From the NCBI GenBank assembly GCA_905215695.1, contig CAJMQN010000001.1, positions 295,311 through 359,310 on the forward strand: DNA of 64,000 bases. Direction: 5' to 3'. The notes under the pieces were generated by a model. That model was not told the origin of the DNA. It saw only the letters and a program-made list of their open reading frames with translations, and did no database searches. The position numbers were made by a program, and so were the translations under genes. Shown here piece by piece: positions 49,372-57,937 of this stretch. This stretch comes from an uncultured bacterium. GTDB taxonomy: Bacteria > Bacillota > Clostridia > Christensenellales > HGM11417. Every line of letters starts with the position of its first letter. Positions within the stretch are counted from its first letter, which is position 1.

Positions 49372-49575
49372 ATGAAACCCGAAATTCATCCCGATTATCA
49401 CGAGGCGACGGTCATCTGCGCCTGCGGAGAAACTTTTAAGACCGGCACGACCAAAAAGACGGACACCATTCGCGTGGACATTTGCTCCAAGTGCCACCCC
49501 TTCTTCACCGGCAAGCAAAAGCTGGTTGACGCCGGCGGACGCGTCGATAAGTTCAAGAAGAGATACGGTCTTTAA
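49372..49575 (+). CDS. rpmE: 50S ribosomal protein L31, zinc-binding type
   Basis: 67-residue L31. The zinc site is complete: CACG at residues 16-19 and CSKCHPF near 38-44, i.e. the C+ form that depends on zinc rather than the zinc-free paralogue. GKQKLVDAGGRVDKFKKRY at the C-terminus is the conserved rRNA-binding tail. A strong promoter with its own terminator suggests an independent transcript, with partial read-through to the next gene. Confidence 0.97.
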   Translation: MKPEIHPDYHEATVICACGETFKTGTTKKTDTIRVDICSKCHPFFTGKQKLVDAGGRVDKFKKRYGL

Positions 49576-49600
49576 GATTTTCAATCGAGCAGTTTTACAA

Positions 49601-49628
49601 ATGCCCTAAAGTTGTTAGGGCATTTTTT
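49601..49628 (+). terminator. Rho-independent terminator after rpmE
   Basis: ATGCCCTAA pairs with TTAGGGCAT around AGTTG, followed by six T. Confidence 0.9.
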
Positions 49629-49651
49629 AATATCTCGGCAAGGAGAGGGAT

Positions 49652-51454
49652 ATGAGCGAAGAAAAGACCCGTGCGGAGAAGAAGAACAAGCGGGAAACAT
49701 CCTGCAAGCGTTCCTCGATCGGCGGTCAGGCGGTCATCGAGGGCGTCATGATGCGCGGGGAGCGCAGCATGGCGATCGCGGTGCGGGACAACGACAAGAA
49801 AATCCGGCTCGAGACCCGGCGTCTCAAGCCGATGAAGGAGCGGAATATTGTATTTCGCATTCCTGTCCTGCGCGGAATCTGCAATTTTGCCGTCACAATG
49901 GTGGACGGGATCAAGACGCTCATGCGTTCCGCGGACGTGTTCGGGGAGATGGAACCCTCCAAGTTCGAAAAATGGATGAGCAAAAAACTCAAAATCGACG
50001 TCATGAGCATTGTGACTTTCTTTTCCCTGCTCATCGGCGTGGGGCTTGCGATCGGACTGTTTGTCATGCTCCCCGGCGCTGTGCCCGGTTGGTTCGGCGT
50101 GAGTCAGGAGAACAGCACGGTCTATGAACTGATTGCGGGCGGGGTCAAAATTGTGATTTTGTTCGCTTATCTGCTCCTCGCCTCCTGTATGAAGGATATC
50201 CGGCGCACCTTTCAGTACCACGGCGCCGAACACAAGGTCATTTCCTGTTACGAAAAGGGCATGGAGATGACGGTCGAGAACGCGCAGAAATGCTCCACCC
50301 TGCACAACCGCTGCGGCACGACCTTCATGTTTTTCGTCATTCTCATGAGCGTGCTCGTCGGCATTCTCATGACCGCGTTTATCCACGTCACTTCTTCCTG
50401 GATGCGAATCGGACTTCACCTCTTGGCGCTCCCCGTCGTGGCGGGGCTCGCCTATGAGCTCTTGAAGGCGCTCGCAAAGACCGATTTCTGGCTCGTCTAT
50501 CCCCTCAAGCTCCCGGGACTTCTGTTGCAGAAGATTTCCACCCGACAGCCCACCGACGACATGGTAGAAGTCTCTTTGACGGCGTTTCTGACCGTCCTCG
50601 AGATGGACAAAGACCCCTCGATTCCGGAGGTAAAATTTGAGATGCAGAAGAATTTTGAGGAGATTTACGCCGAAGCCAAGAAGAAGTTTGAGGAGGCGGG
50701 CATCGAGGATTTTGCGGACATCGACTGGATTTGCTGCGCCGTCCTGAAGTGCGAGCGCGGCAAGCTCCGGGACAAGGTTGTGACCCCGAAAAACTATCAG
50801 CGTATCTTCGAGCTGGTCGGAGAACGCATCGCCGGGAAACCCTTGCAGTACATTCTGTCCGAAACCGAATTCTTCGGATACCCGATAAAACTGAACCAAA
50901 ACGTTTTGATTCCGCGGTTTGAGACCGAGCTCCTGTGCGACTACGCGATGAAGGAGATTCGGAAGGAAAGCAAAGTTTTAGACCTCTGCACGGGGAGCGG
51001 CTGTATCGCGGTCGCGATTGCCAAGGAGAAGGGCGCGCAGGTCACGGCGAGCGACATCTCGCCCGAAGCGATTGAAGTCGCGAAGGAGAACGCGCGCATC
51101 AACGGCGTTTCGGTGGAATTTGTCGAGAGCAACCTCTTTGCGAAGGTGACGGGCGTATTTGACGTTATCGTCTCCAACCCACCCTACATTCGGTCGGGGG
51201 ACATCGCGGGGCTCGAGCGCATTGTGCGTGACTTCGAGCCCCGTCTCGCGCTGGACGGCGGCGCGGACGGATTGGACTTTTACCGTGCGATTGCGAGGGA
51301 TTTTGAGAAGTTTCTTGCACCGAAGGGATATCTGTTCCTCGAGGTCGGCTACGACCAAGCGAAGGAAGTCGCGGCGCTCTTCGGGAAACGGGATATCAAG
51401 ATTATCAAGGATTACAGCGGAATCGAGCGCATCGTCCGCGTGAGGAAGAAATAG
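49652..51454 (+). CDS. prmC: DUF1385 membrane protein fused to release factor glutamine methyltransferase PrmC
   Basis: 600 residues in one uninterrupted frame. Residues ~20-310 are a DUF1385 protein: SSIGGQAVIEGVMMRGER near 21-38, a pair of membrane helices around 115-180, YHGAEHKVISCYEKG near 190-204 and another helical pair near 215-260. Residues ~325-600 are a complete PrmC/HemK: GKPLQYILSETEFFG near 394-408, PRFETE near 420-425, VLDLCTGSGCIAVAIA near 440-455 (SAM loop) and the catalytic VSNPPYI near 506-512, which methylates the GGQ glutamine of release factors. Immediately followed by prfA, its substrate gene. In most relatives these are two adjacent genes. Confidence 0.92.
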   Translation: MSEEKTRAEKKNKRETSCKRSSIGGQAVIEGVMMRGERSMAIAVRDNDKKIRLETRRLKPMKERNIVFRIPVLRGICNFAVTMVDGIKTLMRSADVFGEMEPSKFEKWMSKKLKIDVMSIVTFFSLLIGVGLAIGLFVMLPGAVPGWFGVSQENSTVYELIAGGVKIVILFAYLLLASCMKDIRRTFQYHGAEHKVISCYEKGMEMTVENAQKCSTLHNRCGTTFMFFVILMSVLVGILMTAFIHVTSSWMRIGLHLLALPVVAGLAYELLKALAKTDFWLVYPLKLPGLLLQKISTRQPTDDMVEVSLTAFLTVLEMDKDPSIPEVKFEMQKNFEEIYAEAKKKFEEAGIEDFADIDWICCAVLKCERGKLRDKVVTPKNYQRIFELVGERIAGKPLQYILSETEFFGYPIKLNQNVLIPRFETELLCDYAMKEIRKESKVLDLCTGSGCIAVAIAKEKGAQVTASDISPEAIEVAKENARINGVSVEFVESNLFAKVTGVFDVIVSNPPYIRSGDIAGLERIVRDFEPRLALDGGADGLDFYRAIARDFEKFLAPKGYLFLEVGYDQAKEVAALFGKRDIKIIKDYSGIERIVRVRKK

Positions 51455-51455
51455 A

Positions 51456-52523
51456 ATGTTTGAAAAGTTAGAGGCGCTGTACAAGAGATACAAGGAGCTT
51501 GAGGAGCTCATCGCAGACCCTGCGGTGCTCGCGCGGCAGGACGAGTGGAAAAAGCTCACGAAGGAACATGCGGACCTCTCCGAGCCTGTGGAAAAATATC
51601 TTGAATATTTGAAACTGAAAGAGGAGTTCGAGCAGGCGGACGAGCTCATGCGGGCGGAAAAGGAGGAGGAGATGTATCATCTCTACCACTCCGAAGTGCT
51701 CGACCTGCGCGAAAAAATCGCGGCGTGCGAGGAAGCGCTCAAAATTCTGCTCCTCCCAAAGGACCCCAACGACGACAAGAACGTCGTACTCGAGATTCGC
51801 GCGGGCGCGGGCGGCGACGAGGCGGGACTGTTCGGGGCGGAACTCCTGCGCATGTATTTAAAATATGCGGAGCGCAACCGCTGGAAGACCGAAGAGATTG
51901 ACTCCAACGTGACCGAGCTGGGCGGGGTAAAGGAAGTTTCTTACCTCATCAGCGGCAAGGGTGCGTACTCGCGGCTCAAGTACGAGAGCGGCGTGCACCG
52001 CGTACAGCGGGTTCCCGAGACCGAGAGTCAGGGGCGTGTGCACACTTCGACGGTGACCGTCGCGGTGCTCCCCGAGGCGGAGGACGTCGAAATCGAAATC
52101 AATGAAAATGATTTGAAAGTCGATACGTACCGGAGTTCGGGCGCGGGCGGACAGCATGTCAACAAGACCGAATCCGCAATTCGGATTACGCATCTGCCCA
52201 CGGGAATCGTCGTTTCCTGTCAGGACGAGCGCAGTCAGATTAAGAACCGCGAAAAGGCGATGAAGGTGTTAAAGGCAAAGCTCTACGACCATTTTGCATC
52301 GCAGGCGGAGAGCGCGTATGCCGCCAACCGCAAGAGCCTCGTCGGAACGGGGGATAGGAGCGAACGGATTCGCACCTACAATTTCCCGCAGGGGCGGGTA
52401 TCCGACCACCGAATCAACCTCACGCTCTACAGTCTTGAGAATTTTATGGAGGGCGACCTCGACGAAATGGTCGATGCGCTCTCGCTCGCCGATAAGAATC
52501 AGAAGTTGATGGGAGAAGAATAG
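51456..52523 (+). CDS. prfA: Peptide chain release factor 1
   Basis: RF1 recognises UAA and UAG stop codons and triggers peptide release. 355 residues. The N-terminal helical domain is followed by the codon-recognition domain with PETESQGRVHTST near 187-199 (containing the tripeptide region) and the peptidyl-transfer loop GAGGQHVNKTESAIR near 229-243, whose Gln is the PrmC methylation target. RTYNFPQGRVSDHRI near 305-319 is conserved. One base separates it from the prmC fusion stop. Confidence 0.97.
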   Translation: MFEKLEALYKRYKELEELIADPAVLARQDEWKKLTKEHADLSEPVEKYLEYLKLKEEFEQADELMRAEKEEEMYHLYHSEVLDLREKIAACEEALKILLLPKDPNDDKNVVLEIRAGAGGDEAGLFGAELLRMYLKYAERNRWKTEEIDSNVTELGGVKEVSYLISGKGAYSRLKYESGVHRVQRVPETESQGRVHTSTVTVAVLPEAEDVEIEINENDLKVDTYRSSGAGGQHVNKTESAIRITHLPTGIVVSCQDERSQIKNREKAMKVLKAKLYDHFASQAESAYAANRKSLVGTGDRSERIRTYNFPQGRVSDHRINLTLYSLENFMEGDLDEMVDALSLADKNQKLMGEE

Positions 52524-52525
52524 AA

Positions 52526-52557
52526 AAACGCCGTGCATTGCGCACGGCGTTTTTTTT
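52526..52557 (+). terminator. Rho-independent terminator after prfA
   Basis: ACGCCGTGC pairs with GCACGGCGT around ATTGC, followed by seven T. Confidence 0.92.
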
Positions 52558-52589
52558 GTACGCAAACTTTTCAGGCAGGCGGACTTAAA

Positions 52590-52625
52590 AAATAAAAGAA
52601 CCGAGCAACCGCTCGGTTCTTCTTC
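52590..52625 (-). terminator. Terminator of the 52-residue protein gene (minus strand)
   Basis: AAGAACCGAGC pairs with GCTCGGTTCTT around AACC; on the minus strand the hairpin is followed by a T-rich run. Confidence 0.8.
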
Positions 52626-52678
52626 ATTTGATTTTCTTATGTTTTTCTTTGGATCTTCTTTGGCAGAGGGGGGATTTG

Positions 52679-52837
52679 TCAGCTGACCATTCCCATGACG
52701 GCGATACGGAATTCCGTTCCGTCCTCGAGCATGACAGCAAATCCGCTTTCTGTGTCCCTGGTTTCTCTCACCAGTTCATCTTTGGTATCCACTTTGATCA
52801 GGTCTTTTAGGATTTCCACAAATTCAAGTCTTGTCAT
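52679..52837 (-). CDS. Small protein of 52 residues, unknown function
   Basis: I do not recognise this protein. The start ATG at 52837 has a perfect AGGAGG site eight bases upstream; a longer frame to 52930 would lie upstream of the transcription start. It is acidic, with an amphipathic N-terminal helix (LEFVEILKDLIKV) and a C-terminal beta-like MLEDGTEFRIAVMGM. It stands alone between its own consensus promoter and its own terminator, convergent with prfA, so it is very probably a real, well expressed gene. No membrane segment or signal is seen. Confidence 0.75.
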   Translation of the reverse strand: MTRLEFVEILKDLIKVDTKDELVRETRDTESGFAVMLEDGTEFRIAVMGMVS

Positions 52838-52876
52838 TGTCCTACCTCCTCTATCTGATTGTGAATGGATCCAAAA

Positions 52877-52930
52877 ACGGAAAACCTTTCCGTGATTTTC
52901 ATTATAAACGAAAGCGGGAGGGCTTGTCAA
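52877..52930 (-). promoter_or_regulatory. Near-consensus promoter and 5'-terminal hairpin of the 52-residue protein gene
   Basis: On the minus strand TTGACA (52930-52925), 18-base spacer and TATAAT (52906-52901). The predicted start near 52894 coincides with the hairpin ACGGAAA-GGT-TTTCCGT (52893-52877) followed by four T, so the message would begin with a stem-loop. The leader to the ATG is about 55 bases. Confidence 0.8.
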
Positions 52931-52986
52931 GCGTTTTTGTCGAAATGTGTCCGACTTTGAAATCGCATGTCGAGGGATGCCGCAAA

Positions 52987-53874
52987 TTATTCAATATCCA
53001 ATCGGTCTTTGCCCTTGAACAAAAACGCCACCGAACCGGGACCGAAGTGTGCGCCGATGACCGGTCCCATGATGTCCGTCACAATCTTTGCCTTGGGGTG
53101 CTTGTCGAGTACTGCCGCCTTCAGCTCTTCGGCGAGCTCCGGCGCATCCGTGTGCACAATGTTGATTGGCTCCGAAAAATCGCATTCCGTTTTCTTGAGA
53201 ATCGAAATCATCTCCGCAATGCCCTTTTTGGTGCCCTTCGCCTTGTCGTAGATGGCGAGTTTTCCGATGTCGTTGATGGTGATGATGGGGCGGAGCTTCA
53301 AAAGCGTGCCGACAGCCGCCTTTGCGCCCGAAATTCTGCCGCCCTTCTTCAAATACGTGAGGTCCGTAATCAGCAGCCAATGCTGGAGCTTGAAGGTATA
53401 ATCCTCAAGCAAATCCACCGCGCGCTCCGCGTCAAAGTCGAGGTCGCGCAGTTCCTGCGCCTTTAAGACCACGCGCTTTTGTCCGACCGTCGCGGCGAGG
53501 GAATCGAAGGGATAGACCTTGACGCCGAAGTCTTCGTATATCCGCTTTGCCGCCGCCTGCGCGCAGTTGTAAGTGCCCGAGAGTCCCGAGGAAAGACAGA
53601 TATGCAGAATGTCCTTGTCGCCCTGCCGGATACCCTTGAAATACTCATAGAGCTCCTCGACGGTGAGCTGCGTCGTTTTTGGAGAAAATCCCGCCCGCAT
53701 CTTCTGATAGAACTCGACGTATTCCTCGTAGGTATGGAAATCGTCGTAGAATATCTTGAATTCTCCGTTTTCTTCCGCGCTCAACGAAAGGTTGATATAC
53801 GAAATATTGCGTTCCTTCAATTCGGATTTGAAGAGGTCGCAGCAGGAATCCGTGGAAAGAATAAAGCGGCTCAT
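52987..53874 (-). CDS. DegV-family fatty acid-binding protein (downstream copy)
   Basis: 295-residue DegV protein; family members bind fatty acids and some serve as FakB, presenting the fatty acid to the kinase FakA. FILSTDSCCDLF near 3-14 takes the place of the common TDSxxDL start, TTQLTVEELYEYF (about 72-84) lies in the lipid-binding region, and ICLSSGLSGTYNCAQAA near 99-115 is the conserved Ser-rich loop that holds the carboxylate. RISGAKAAVGTLLKLRPII follows. Seventeen bases downstream of a paralogue, likely one operon. Confidence 0.9.
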   Translation of the reverse strand: MSRFILSTDSCCDLFKSELKERNISYINLSLSAEENGEFKIFYDDFHTYEEYVEFYQKMRAGFSPKTTQLTVEELYEYFKGIRQGDKDILHICLSSGLSGTYNCAQAAAKRIYEDFGVKVYPFDSLAATVGQKRVVLKAQELRDLDFDAERAVDLLEDYTFKLQHWLLITDLTYLKKGGRISGAKAAVGTLLKLRPIITINDIGKLAIYDKAKGTKKGIAEMISILKKTECDFSEPINIVHTDAPELAEELKAAVLDKHPKAKIVTDIMGPVIGAHFGPGSVAFLFKGKDRLDIE

Positions 53875-53890
53875 CTTTTGTATCTCCTTA

Positions 53891-54871
53891 TTATTCGTCT
53901 TTTTTGGTTTCTTCAGGGGACTCCTCGCCCGTCTTGTTGCGGTGTCCGAGGAAGGGCAGGGGCGGGAGAGTGAAGTGCGGTTTTTCCGCCTCGATTTTCT
54001 CCTTGTGGTCGCCGAAGAACTGAAGGGCGATTGCGCCGGGTCCGAGGTGGGAACCGATAATCGGTCCGATGATGTGTTTGCGAATATCCGCTTCGGGGAA
54101 GTACTTCAAAACTTCCGCGCGGAGCTCTTCGCAGAGTTCGTCCGCGTCCGTGTGCGCGATGATGACCGGACGGGATAGGTCCGCGTGAAATTCCTTCATC
54201 TTGTCCGCGAGCCGCACGACGGCTTTCTTTTGTCCGCGGGTCTTTTCGCGGATTTTGATTCCGCCGGGTTCGGTAATATATACGACGGGTTTGATGCCGA
54301 TAATCGTACCGAGCAGGGCGACGGTCACGGAAAGGCGACCGCCCTTTTTCAGGTGCATGAGGTCGTTGATCATGAGCCACTGCTGAATGTGCCCGCGCTC
54401 CCCGTCGAGGAGGGCAAGCGTTTCTTCCGCGGTCTTGTCCTGCGCGCGGAATCCTTCCGCGTCGTCGAGGAGCTGGCGCTGTCCGATGGTCCCTGTCTTT
54501 GTGTCGTGGACATAGACGTTGACCCCGAAGTCCTCTTTGATTTGCTTGGCGGCGGAGAGAGCGGAATTGTAGGTGCCCGAGATGCCCGAGGACAGACAGA
54601 CATGCAGAATATCCGTGTCGCCCTCTAAAATACTCTTGAAGTAGTCGTAATGCGCCTGTATGCCGATTTGGGTGGTCTTGGGAAAGACCCCCGTCCGCAG
54701 GAGTTTGTAGAAGTCGAGGACATCCGCGTCGGTTTGGAAGTTGTCCTCGAGAATCTTTGTTTCGCCCTTTTCCTCATAGGAGAAGGAGAAATTGATATAT
54801 CGGATACCGCGCGCCCGAAGTTCGGTCTTTGCGATGTCGCAGCAGGAATCCGTGGAGAGAATGAATGACAT
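53891..54871 (-). CDS. DegV-family fatty acid-binding protein with acidic C-terminal extension
   Basis: 326 residues, paralogue of the following minus-strand gene (same STDSCCDI start, CLSSGISGTYNSALSAA loop near 98-114, HLKKGGRLS near 172-180). It carries an extra ~35-residue C-terminal tail rich in Pro, Glu and Lys (from about 290), absent from its neighbour. Two DegV proteins in tandem often have different fatty-acid chain preference. GAGGGTAAGCCT precedes the ATG. Confidence 0.9.
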   Translation of the reverse strand: MSFILSTDSCCDIAKTELRARGIRYINFSFSYEEKGETKILEDNFQTDADVLDFYKLLRTGVFPKTTQIGIQAHYDYFKSILEGDTDILHVCLSSGISGTYNSALSAAKQIKEDFGVNVYVHDTKTGTIGQRQLLDDAEGFRAQDKTAEETLALLDGERGHIQQWLMINDLMHLKKGGRLSVTVALLGTIIGIKPVVYITEPGGIKIREKTRGQKKAVVRLADKMKEFHADLSRPVIIAHTDADELCEELRAEVLKYFPEADIRKHIIGPIIGSHLGPGAIALQFFGDHKEKIEAEKPHFTLPPLPFLGHRNKTGEESPEETKKDE

Positions 54872-54913
54872 AGGCTTACCCTCTTACTTTTTATTTTACA
54901 ATGTTTCCCAAAC

Positions 54914-54943
54914 AGTTTATCATATGTCCGGGTATTCTGCAAA
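54914..54943 (-). promoter_or_regulatory. Putative promoter of the degV pair
   Basis: Minus strand TTTGCA (54943-54938), 18-base spacer, TAAACT (54919-54914). Moderate match. Confidence 0.45.
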
Positions 54944-54982
54944 TAAAACGGCAGCAAAGCAAAAAATTTGATTTCGTTTTTG

Positions 54983-55011
54983 TTGCAAATTGTCGAAATC
55001 TATAGTATTAT
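54983..55011 (+). promoter_or_regulatory. Promoter of the aminotransferase gene
   Basis: TTGCAA at 54983-54988, 17-base spacer, TATTAT at 55006-55011, in an AT-rich divergent intergenic region. Confidence 0.65.
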
Positions 55012-55063
55012 ATTCATTAATATATTTTTTTTATATCACAAGGGTATTGACCCGGAGGCACAA

Positions 55064-56272
55064 ATGTCGAACAAGGAAATTTTGACCCGCCGCGCGAAGT
55101 GCATCACGCCCTCTTTGACGCTTGCAATTACCGCCAAGGCGAACAAGATGAAAGCGGAAGGGCTCAGCGTCGTCGGTTTCGGCGCAGGCGAGCCCGACTT
55201 CAACACGCCGGACTACATCATTGAAGCAGCCAAGGACGCGCTCGACCGCGGATTGACCAAATATACGCCCTCGTCGGGTCGTATGGACCTCAAAAAAGCC
55301 ATTTGCCAAAAGCTCGAGAGGGACAACGACCTGATCTATGCGCCCAATCAGATTGTGGTCTCCAACGGCGCAAAGCATTCGCTCTTCAACGCCATGCTTG
55401 CGCTCGTCGAGGAGGGGGACGAGGTGATCATTCCCGCACCCTACTGGCTTACATATCCCGAGCTTGTAAAGATTGCGGGAGGGACGCCCGTCTTTGTGCA
55501 GACGCTTGAGGAAAACGAGTTTAAGCTCACCCCCGAACAGCTCGAGGAGGCAATCACCGACAGAACCAAGGCGCTCATTCTCAATTCGCCCTCCAATCCG
55601 ACGGGGTCGGTCTATTCCAAGGACGAACTCTTCGCGCTCTCCGAGGTGCTCGAAAAGCACGACGTTTGGGTCATATCGGACGAAATTTACGAGAAACTCA
55701 ACTATTCGGACATCAAACACACTTCGATTGCGAGCCTTTCGGAGAAGATGTACAACTGCACGGTCGTGGTCAACGGACATTCCAAGTGCTACGCGATGAC
55801 GGGCTGGAGAATCGGCTACACCGCCTCTCCCAAGATTGTGCGGGACGCGATGGACGCCATTCAGAGCCACGGCACTTCAAACCCCAACAGCATTGCGCAG
55901 TATGCCGCGATGGTCGCTTTGACCGACGACAGGGGAACGGAGTTCCTCGCGGACATGAAAAAGGAATTCGACGCGCGCAGGAAGTTCATGGTTTCGCGCA
56001 TCAATGCCATCGAGGGGCTGTCCTGCGTGGAACCGAAGGGCGCGTTCTATGTGCTCGTCAACGTCTCTTCGCTCTTCGGACGGAAGGCGGACGGATTCCG
56101 TATCAACAACTGCCTCGAACTTGCGGACAAACTTTTGGACGCGGGCGTCGCGGTGGTGCCGGGGGACGCATTCGGCGCGCCCGAACATATGCGGCTCTCC
56201 TATGCCATTTCCATGCAGGACATTGCGACCGGACTCAACCGCATTGAAGCCTTTATCAAGGACCTGAAATAG
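55064..56272 (+). CDS. Aspartate aminotransferase-type PLP enzyme (class I)
   Basis: 402-residue class I/II aminotransferase, probably aspartate or broad amino-acid transaminase. VGFGAGEPDFNTPDYI near 37-52, the YTPSSGRMDLKKAI segment near 67-80, NSPSNPTGSVY near 174-184 and the PLP lysine Lys241 in GHSKCYAMTGWRIGY (238-252) are diagnostic. The final Arg in HMRLSYA near 375-381 binds the substrate carboxylate. The ATG at 55064 has GGAGG ten bases upstream. Thirty bases before the DRE-TIM enzyme gene, suggesting a shared amino-acid or central-carbon role. Confidence 0.9.
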   Translation: MSNKEILTRRAKCITPSLTLAITAKANKMKAEGLSVVGFGAGEPDFNTPDYIIEAAKDALDRGLTKYTPSSGRMDLKKAICQKLERDNDLIYAPNQIVVSNGAKHSLFNAMLALVEEGDEVIIPAPYWLTYPELVKIAGGTPVFVQTLEENEFKLTPEQLEEAITDRTKALILNSPSNPTGSVYSKDELFALSEVLEKHDVWVISDEIYEKLNYSDIKHTSIASLSEKMYNCTVVVNGHSKCYAMTGWRIGYTASPKIVRDAMDAIQSHGTSNPNSIAQYAAMVALTDDRGTEFLADMKKEFDARRKFMVSRINAIEGLSCVEPKGAFYVLVNVSSLFGRKADGFRINNCLELADKLLDAGVAVVPGDAFGAPEHMRLSYAISMQDIATGLNRIEAFIKDLK

Positions 56273-56302
56273 TCCCGGGGCAACGCTTCGGAGGGAGACA
56301 AG

Positions 56303-57694
56303 ATGATTTATTTCAATAAGAAGTCCAATTTTTTGGAATTCGACAACTACAAATATTCTTTGCAGGACGTGGAGGAACCAAACCTCTACCGCAATATCTT
56401 CGAGTACGACAGCGTACCGAAAATCCCCTTCAATCATCGGCTCGTGCCCATGGAGCCTCCCGAAGAAATTTGGATTACGGACACGACTTTCCGGGACGGA
56501 CAACAGTCCACTTCGCCCTTTACCGTTGCGCAGATTGTGGAGCTGTACAAGCTCATGCACCGGCTGGGCGGACCCAAGGGAATCGTGCGGCAGAGTGAAT
56601 TTTTCCTGTATTCGGAGAAGGACCGCGAGGCGGTCAGGAAATGTCAGGAGCTCGGGTATGAGTTCCCGGAGATTACGAGCTGGATACGCGCCAATGAAAA
56701 GGACTTCGAACTCGTCAAGGAGATGGGGTTGAAGGAGACGGGCGTGCTCGTTTCCTGTTCGGACTATCATATCTTTAAAAAGATGGGTTTGACCCGCAAA
56801 AAGGCGCTTGACAAGTACCTCGGTATCGTCAAAAGCTGTATGGAGCACGGGATTCGTCCGCGCTGTCACTTCGAGGACATCACGCGCGCGGATATTTACG
56901 GGTTTGTTGTGCCGTTTGCGATTGAGCTCATGAAATTGTCCGCGGAGAGCGGGATTCCGGTCAAAATCCGTGCCTGCGATACAATGGGGTACGGCGTAAG
57001 CTATCCCGGCGCGGCGCTCCCGAGGAGCGTTCCGGGGATTATATACGGTCTGCGGAGTTACGCGAAGGTGCCGAGCACGCAGCTCGAGTGGCACGGGCAC
57101 AACGATTTCTATAAGGTTGTGACCAATGCGGCGACGGCGTGGCTGTACGGATGTTCGTCGGTGAACTGTTCCCTTCTCGGAATCGGCGAGCGCACGGGCA
57201 ACTGTCCGCTCGAGGCGATGACCATTGAGTATGCCTCTTTGCGCGGAACGACGGACGGCATGGATTTGACGGCGATTACGGACATTGCGGAGTACATCGA
57301 GCGCGAACTTGACGTAGTGATTCCCAACAATATGCCCTTCGTGGGGCGGAGCTTTAACGCGACGCGCGCGGGCATTCACGCGGACGGCATGCTTAAGGAC
57401 GAAGAAATTTACAATATTTTCAACACGGCAAAGATTTTGAACCGTCCCGCGCATGTCTCGATCAACAACACTTCGGGGTTGGCGGGTATCGCGTATTGGA
57501 TAAACGATTACTATGAATTGCCCGAGGAGCATCGGGTGGATAAGCGCGAGGAAATCGTCGCGAAGGTCAAAGCCATGGTGGACGCCGAGTACGAATCCGG
57601 TCGCAACAGCGTGATGGGGGACGACGAGCTCGACAACCTTGTGCGCATTGCGGACAAGAAAAGACATAAAGAATTTTTGGTCTATGGAAAATAA
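56303..57694 (+). CDS. DRE-TIM metallolyase, probable Re-citrate synthase (homocitrate synthase-like)
   Basis: 463-residue pyruvate-carboxyltransferase-type enzyme that condenses acetyl-CoA with a 2-oxo acid. The metal and catalytic motifs DTTFRDGQQ near 60-68, RCHFEDITRAD near 193-203, WHGHND near 264-269 and GIGERTGNCPLEA near 293-305 are intact. There is no C-terminal LeuA regulatory domain. The N-terminus (NLYRNIFEYDSVPKIPF) and length match the Clostridia group related to Re-citrate synthase rather than LeuA proper. Homocitrate or isopropylmalate synthase activity remains possible. Follows an aminotransferase gene, compatible with a glutamate-forming route. Confidence 0.7.
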   Translation: MIYFNKKSNFLEFDNYKYSLQDVEEPNLYRNIFEYDSVPKIPFNHRLVPMEPPEEIWITDTTFRDGQQSTSPFTVAQIVELYKLMHRLGGPKGIVRQSEFFLYSEKDREAVRKCQELGYEFPEITSWIRANEKDFELVKEMGLKETGVLVSCSDYHIFKKMGLTRKKALDKYLGIVKSCMEHGIRPRCHFEDITRADIYGFVVPFAIELMKLSAESGIPVKIRACDTMGYGVSYPGAALPRSVPGIIYGLRSYAKVPSTQLEWHGHNDFYKVVTNAATAWLYGCSSVNCSLLGIGERTGNCPLEAMTIEYASLRGTTDGMDLTAITDIAEYIERELDVVIPNNMPFVGRSFNATRAGIHADGMLKDEEIYNIFNTAKILNRPAHVSINNTSGLAGIAYWINDYYELPEEHRVDKREEIVAKVKAMVDAEYESGRNSVMGDDELDNLVRIADKKRHKEFLVYGK

Positions 57695-57722
57695 AAAAGA
57701 GCGGTCGAACGACCGCTCTTTT
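57695..57722. terminator. Bidirectional terminator between the DRE-TIM gene and the Xre pair
   Basis: AAAAGAGCGGTCG pairs with CGACCGCTCTTTT around AA. It serves the plus-strand gene and overlaps the stop of the convergent Xre gene. Confidence 0.88.
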
Positions 57723-57936
57723 AATATTCGGATTTGCCTACAATATAGTCCAAGGAAAAATCTAGATAGACGGATAATTCCGTGAGCATATCGAGACGCG
57801 GCACACGTTTGCCGTTCTTCCATTGACTCAAGGTTGAGTGCGGAATTCCGGTCTCGCGTTCGATTGCGTTTAAGGACTTGCCGCATCCGTCAAGGATTTC
57901 GGTAAGCCGTTTTGCGACCCTGTCTGCGGAATACAT
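57721..57936 (-). CDS. Small Xre-family HTH regulator
   Basis: 71 residues. SLNAIERETGIPHSTLSQWKNGKRVP near 21-46 is a complete HTH_3, with the recognition helix around HSTLSQW, and the tail YLDFSLDYIVGKSEY matches the common Xre C-terminus. It is one base downstream of a second Xre gene on the same strand, so the two are probably co-transcribed from the divergent promoter region near 58150. Target unknown. No metal or ligand motif. Confidence 0.85.
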   Translation of the reverse strand: MYSADRVAKRLTEILDGCGKSLNAIERETGIPHSTLSQWKNGKRVPRLDMLTELSVYLDFSLDYIVGKSEY

Positions 57937-57937
57937 G

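Noticed and set aside
49652..51454. Frameshift or assembly error joining DUF1385 and prmC
   Set aside because: Both parts are full length and in one frame with a continuous linker. An error would more likely break a domain, although a lost stop codon cannot be excluded without reads.
55877..57886. A 669-codon minus-strand open frame
   Set aside because: Antisense to the aminotransferase and DRE-TIM genes and runs through the terminator at 57695-57722.
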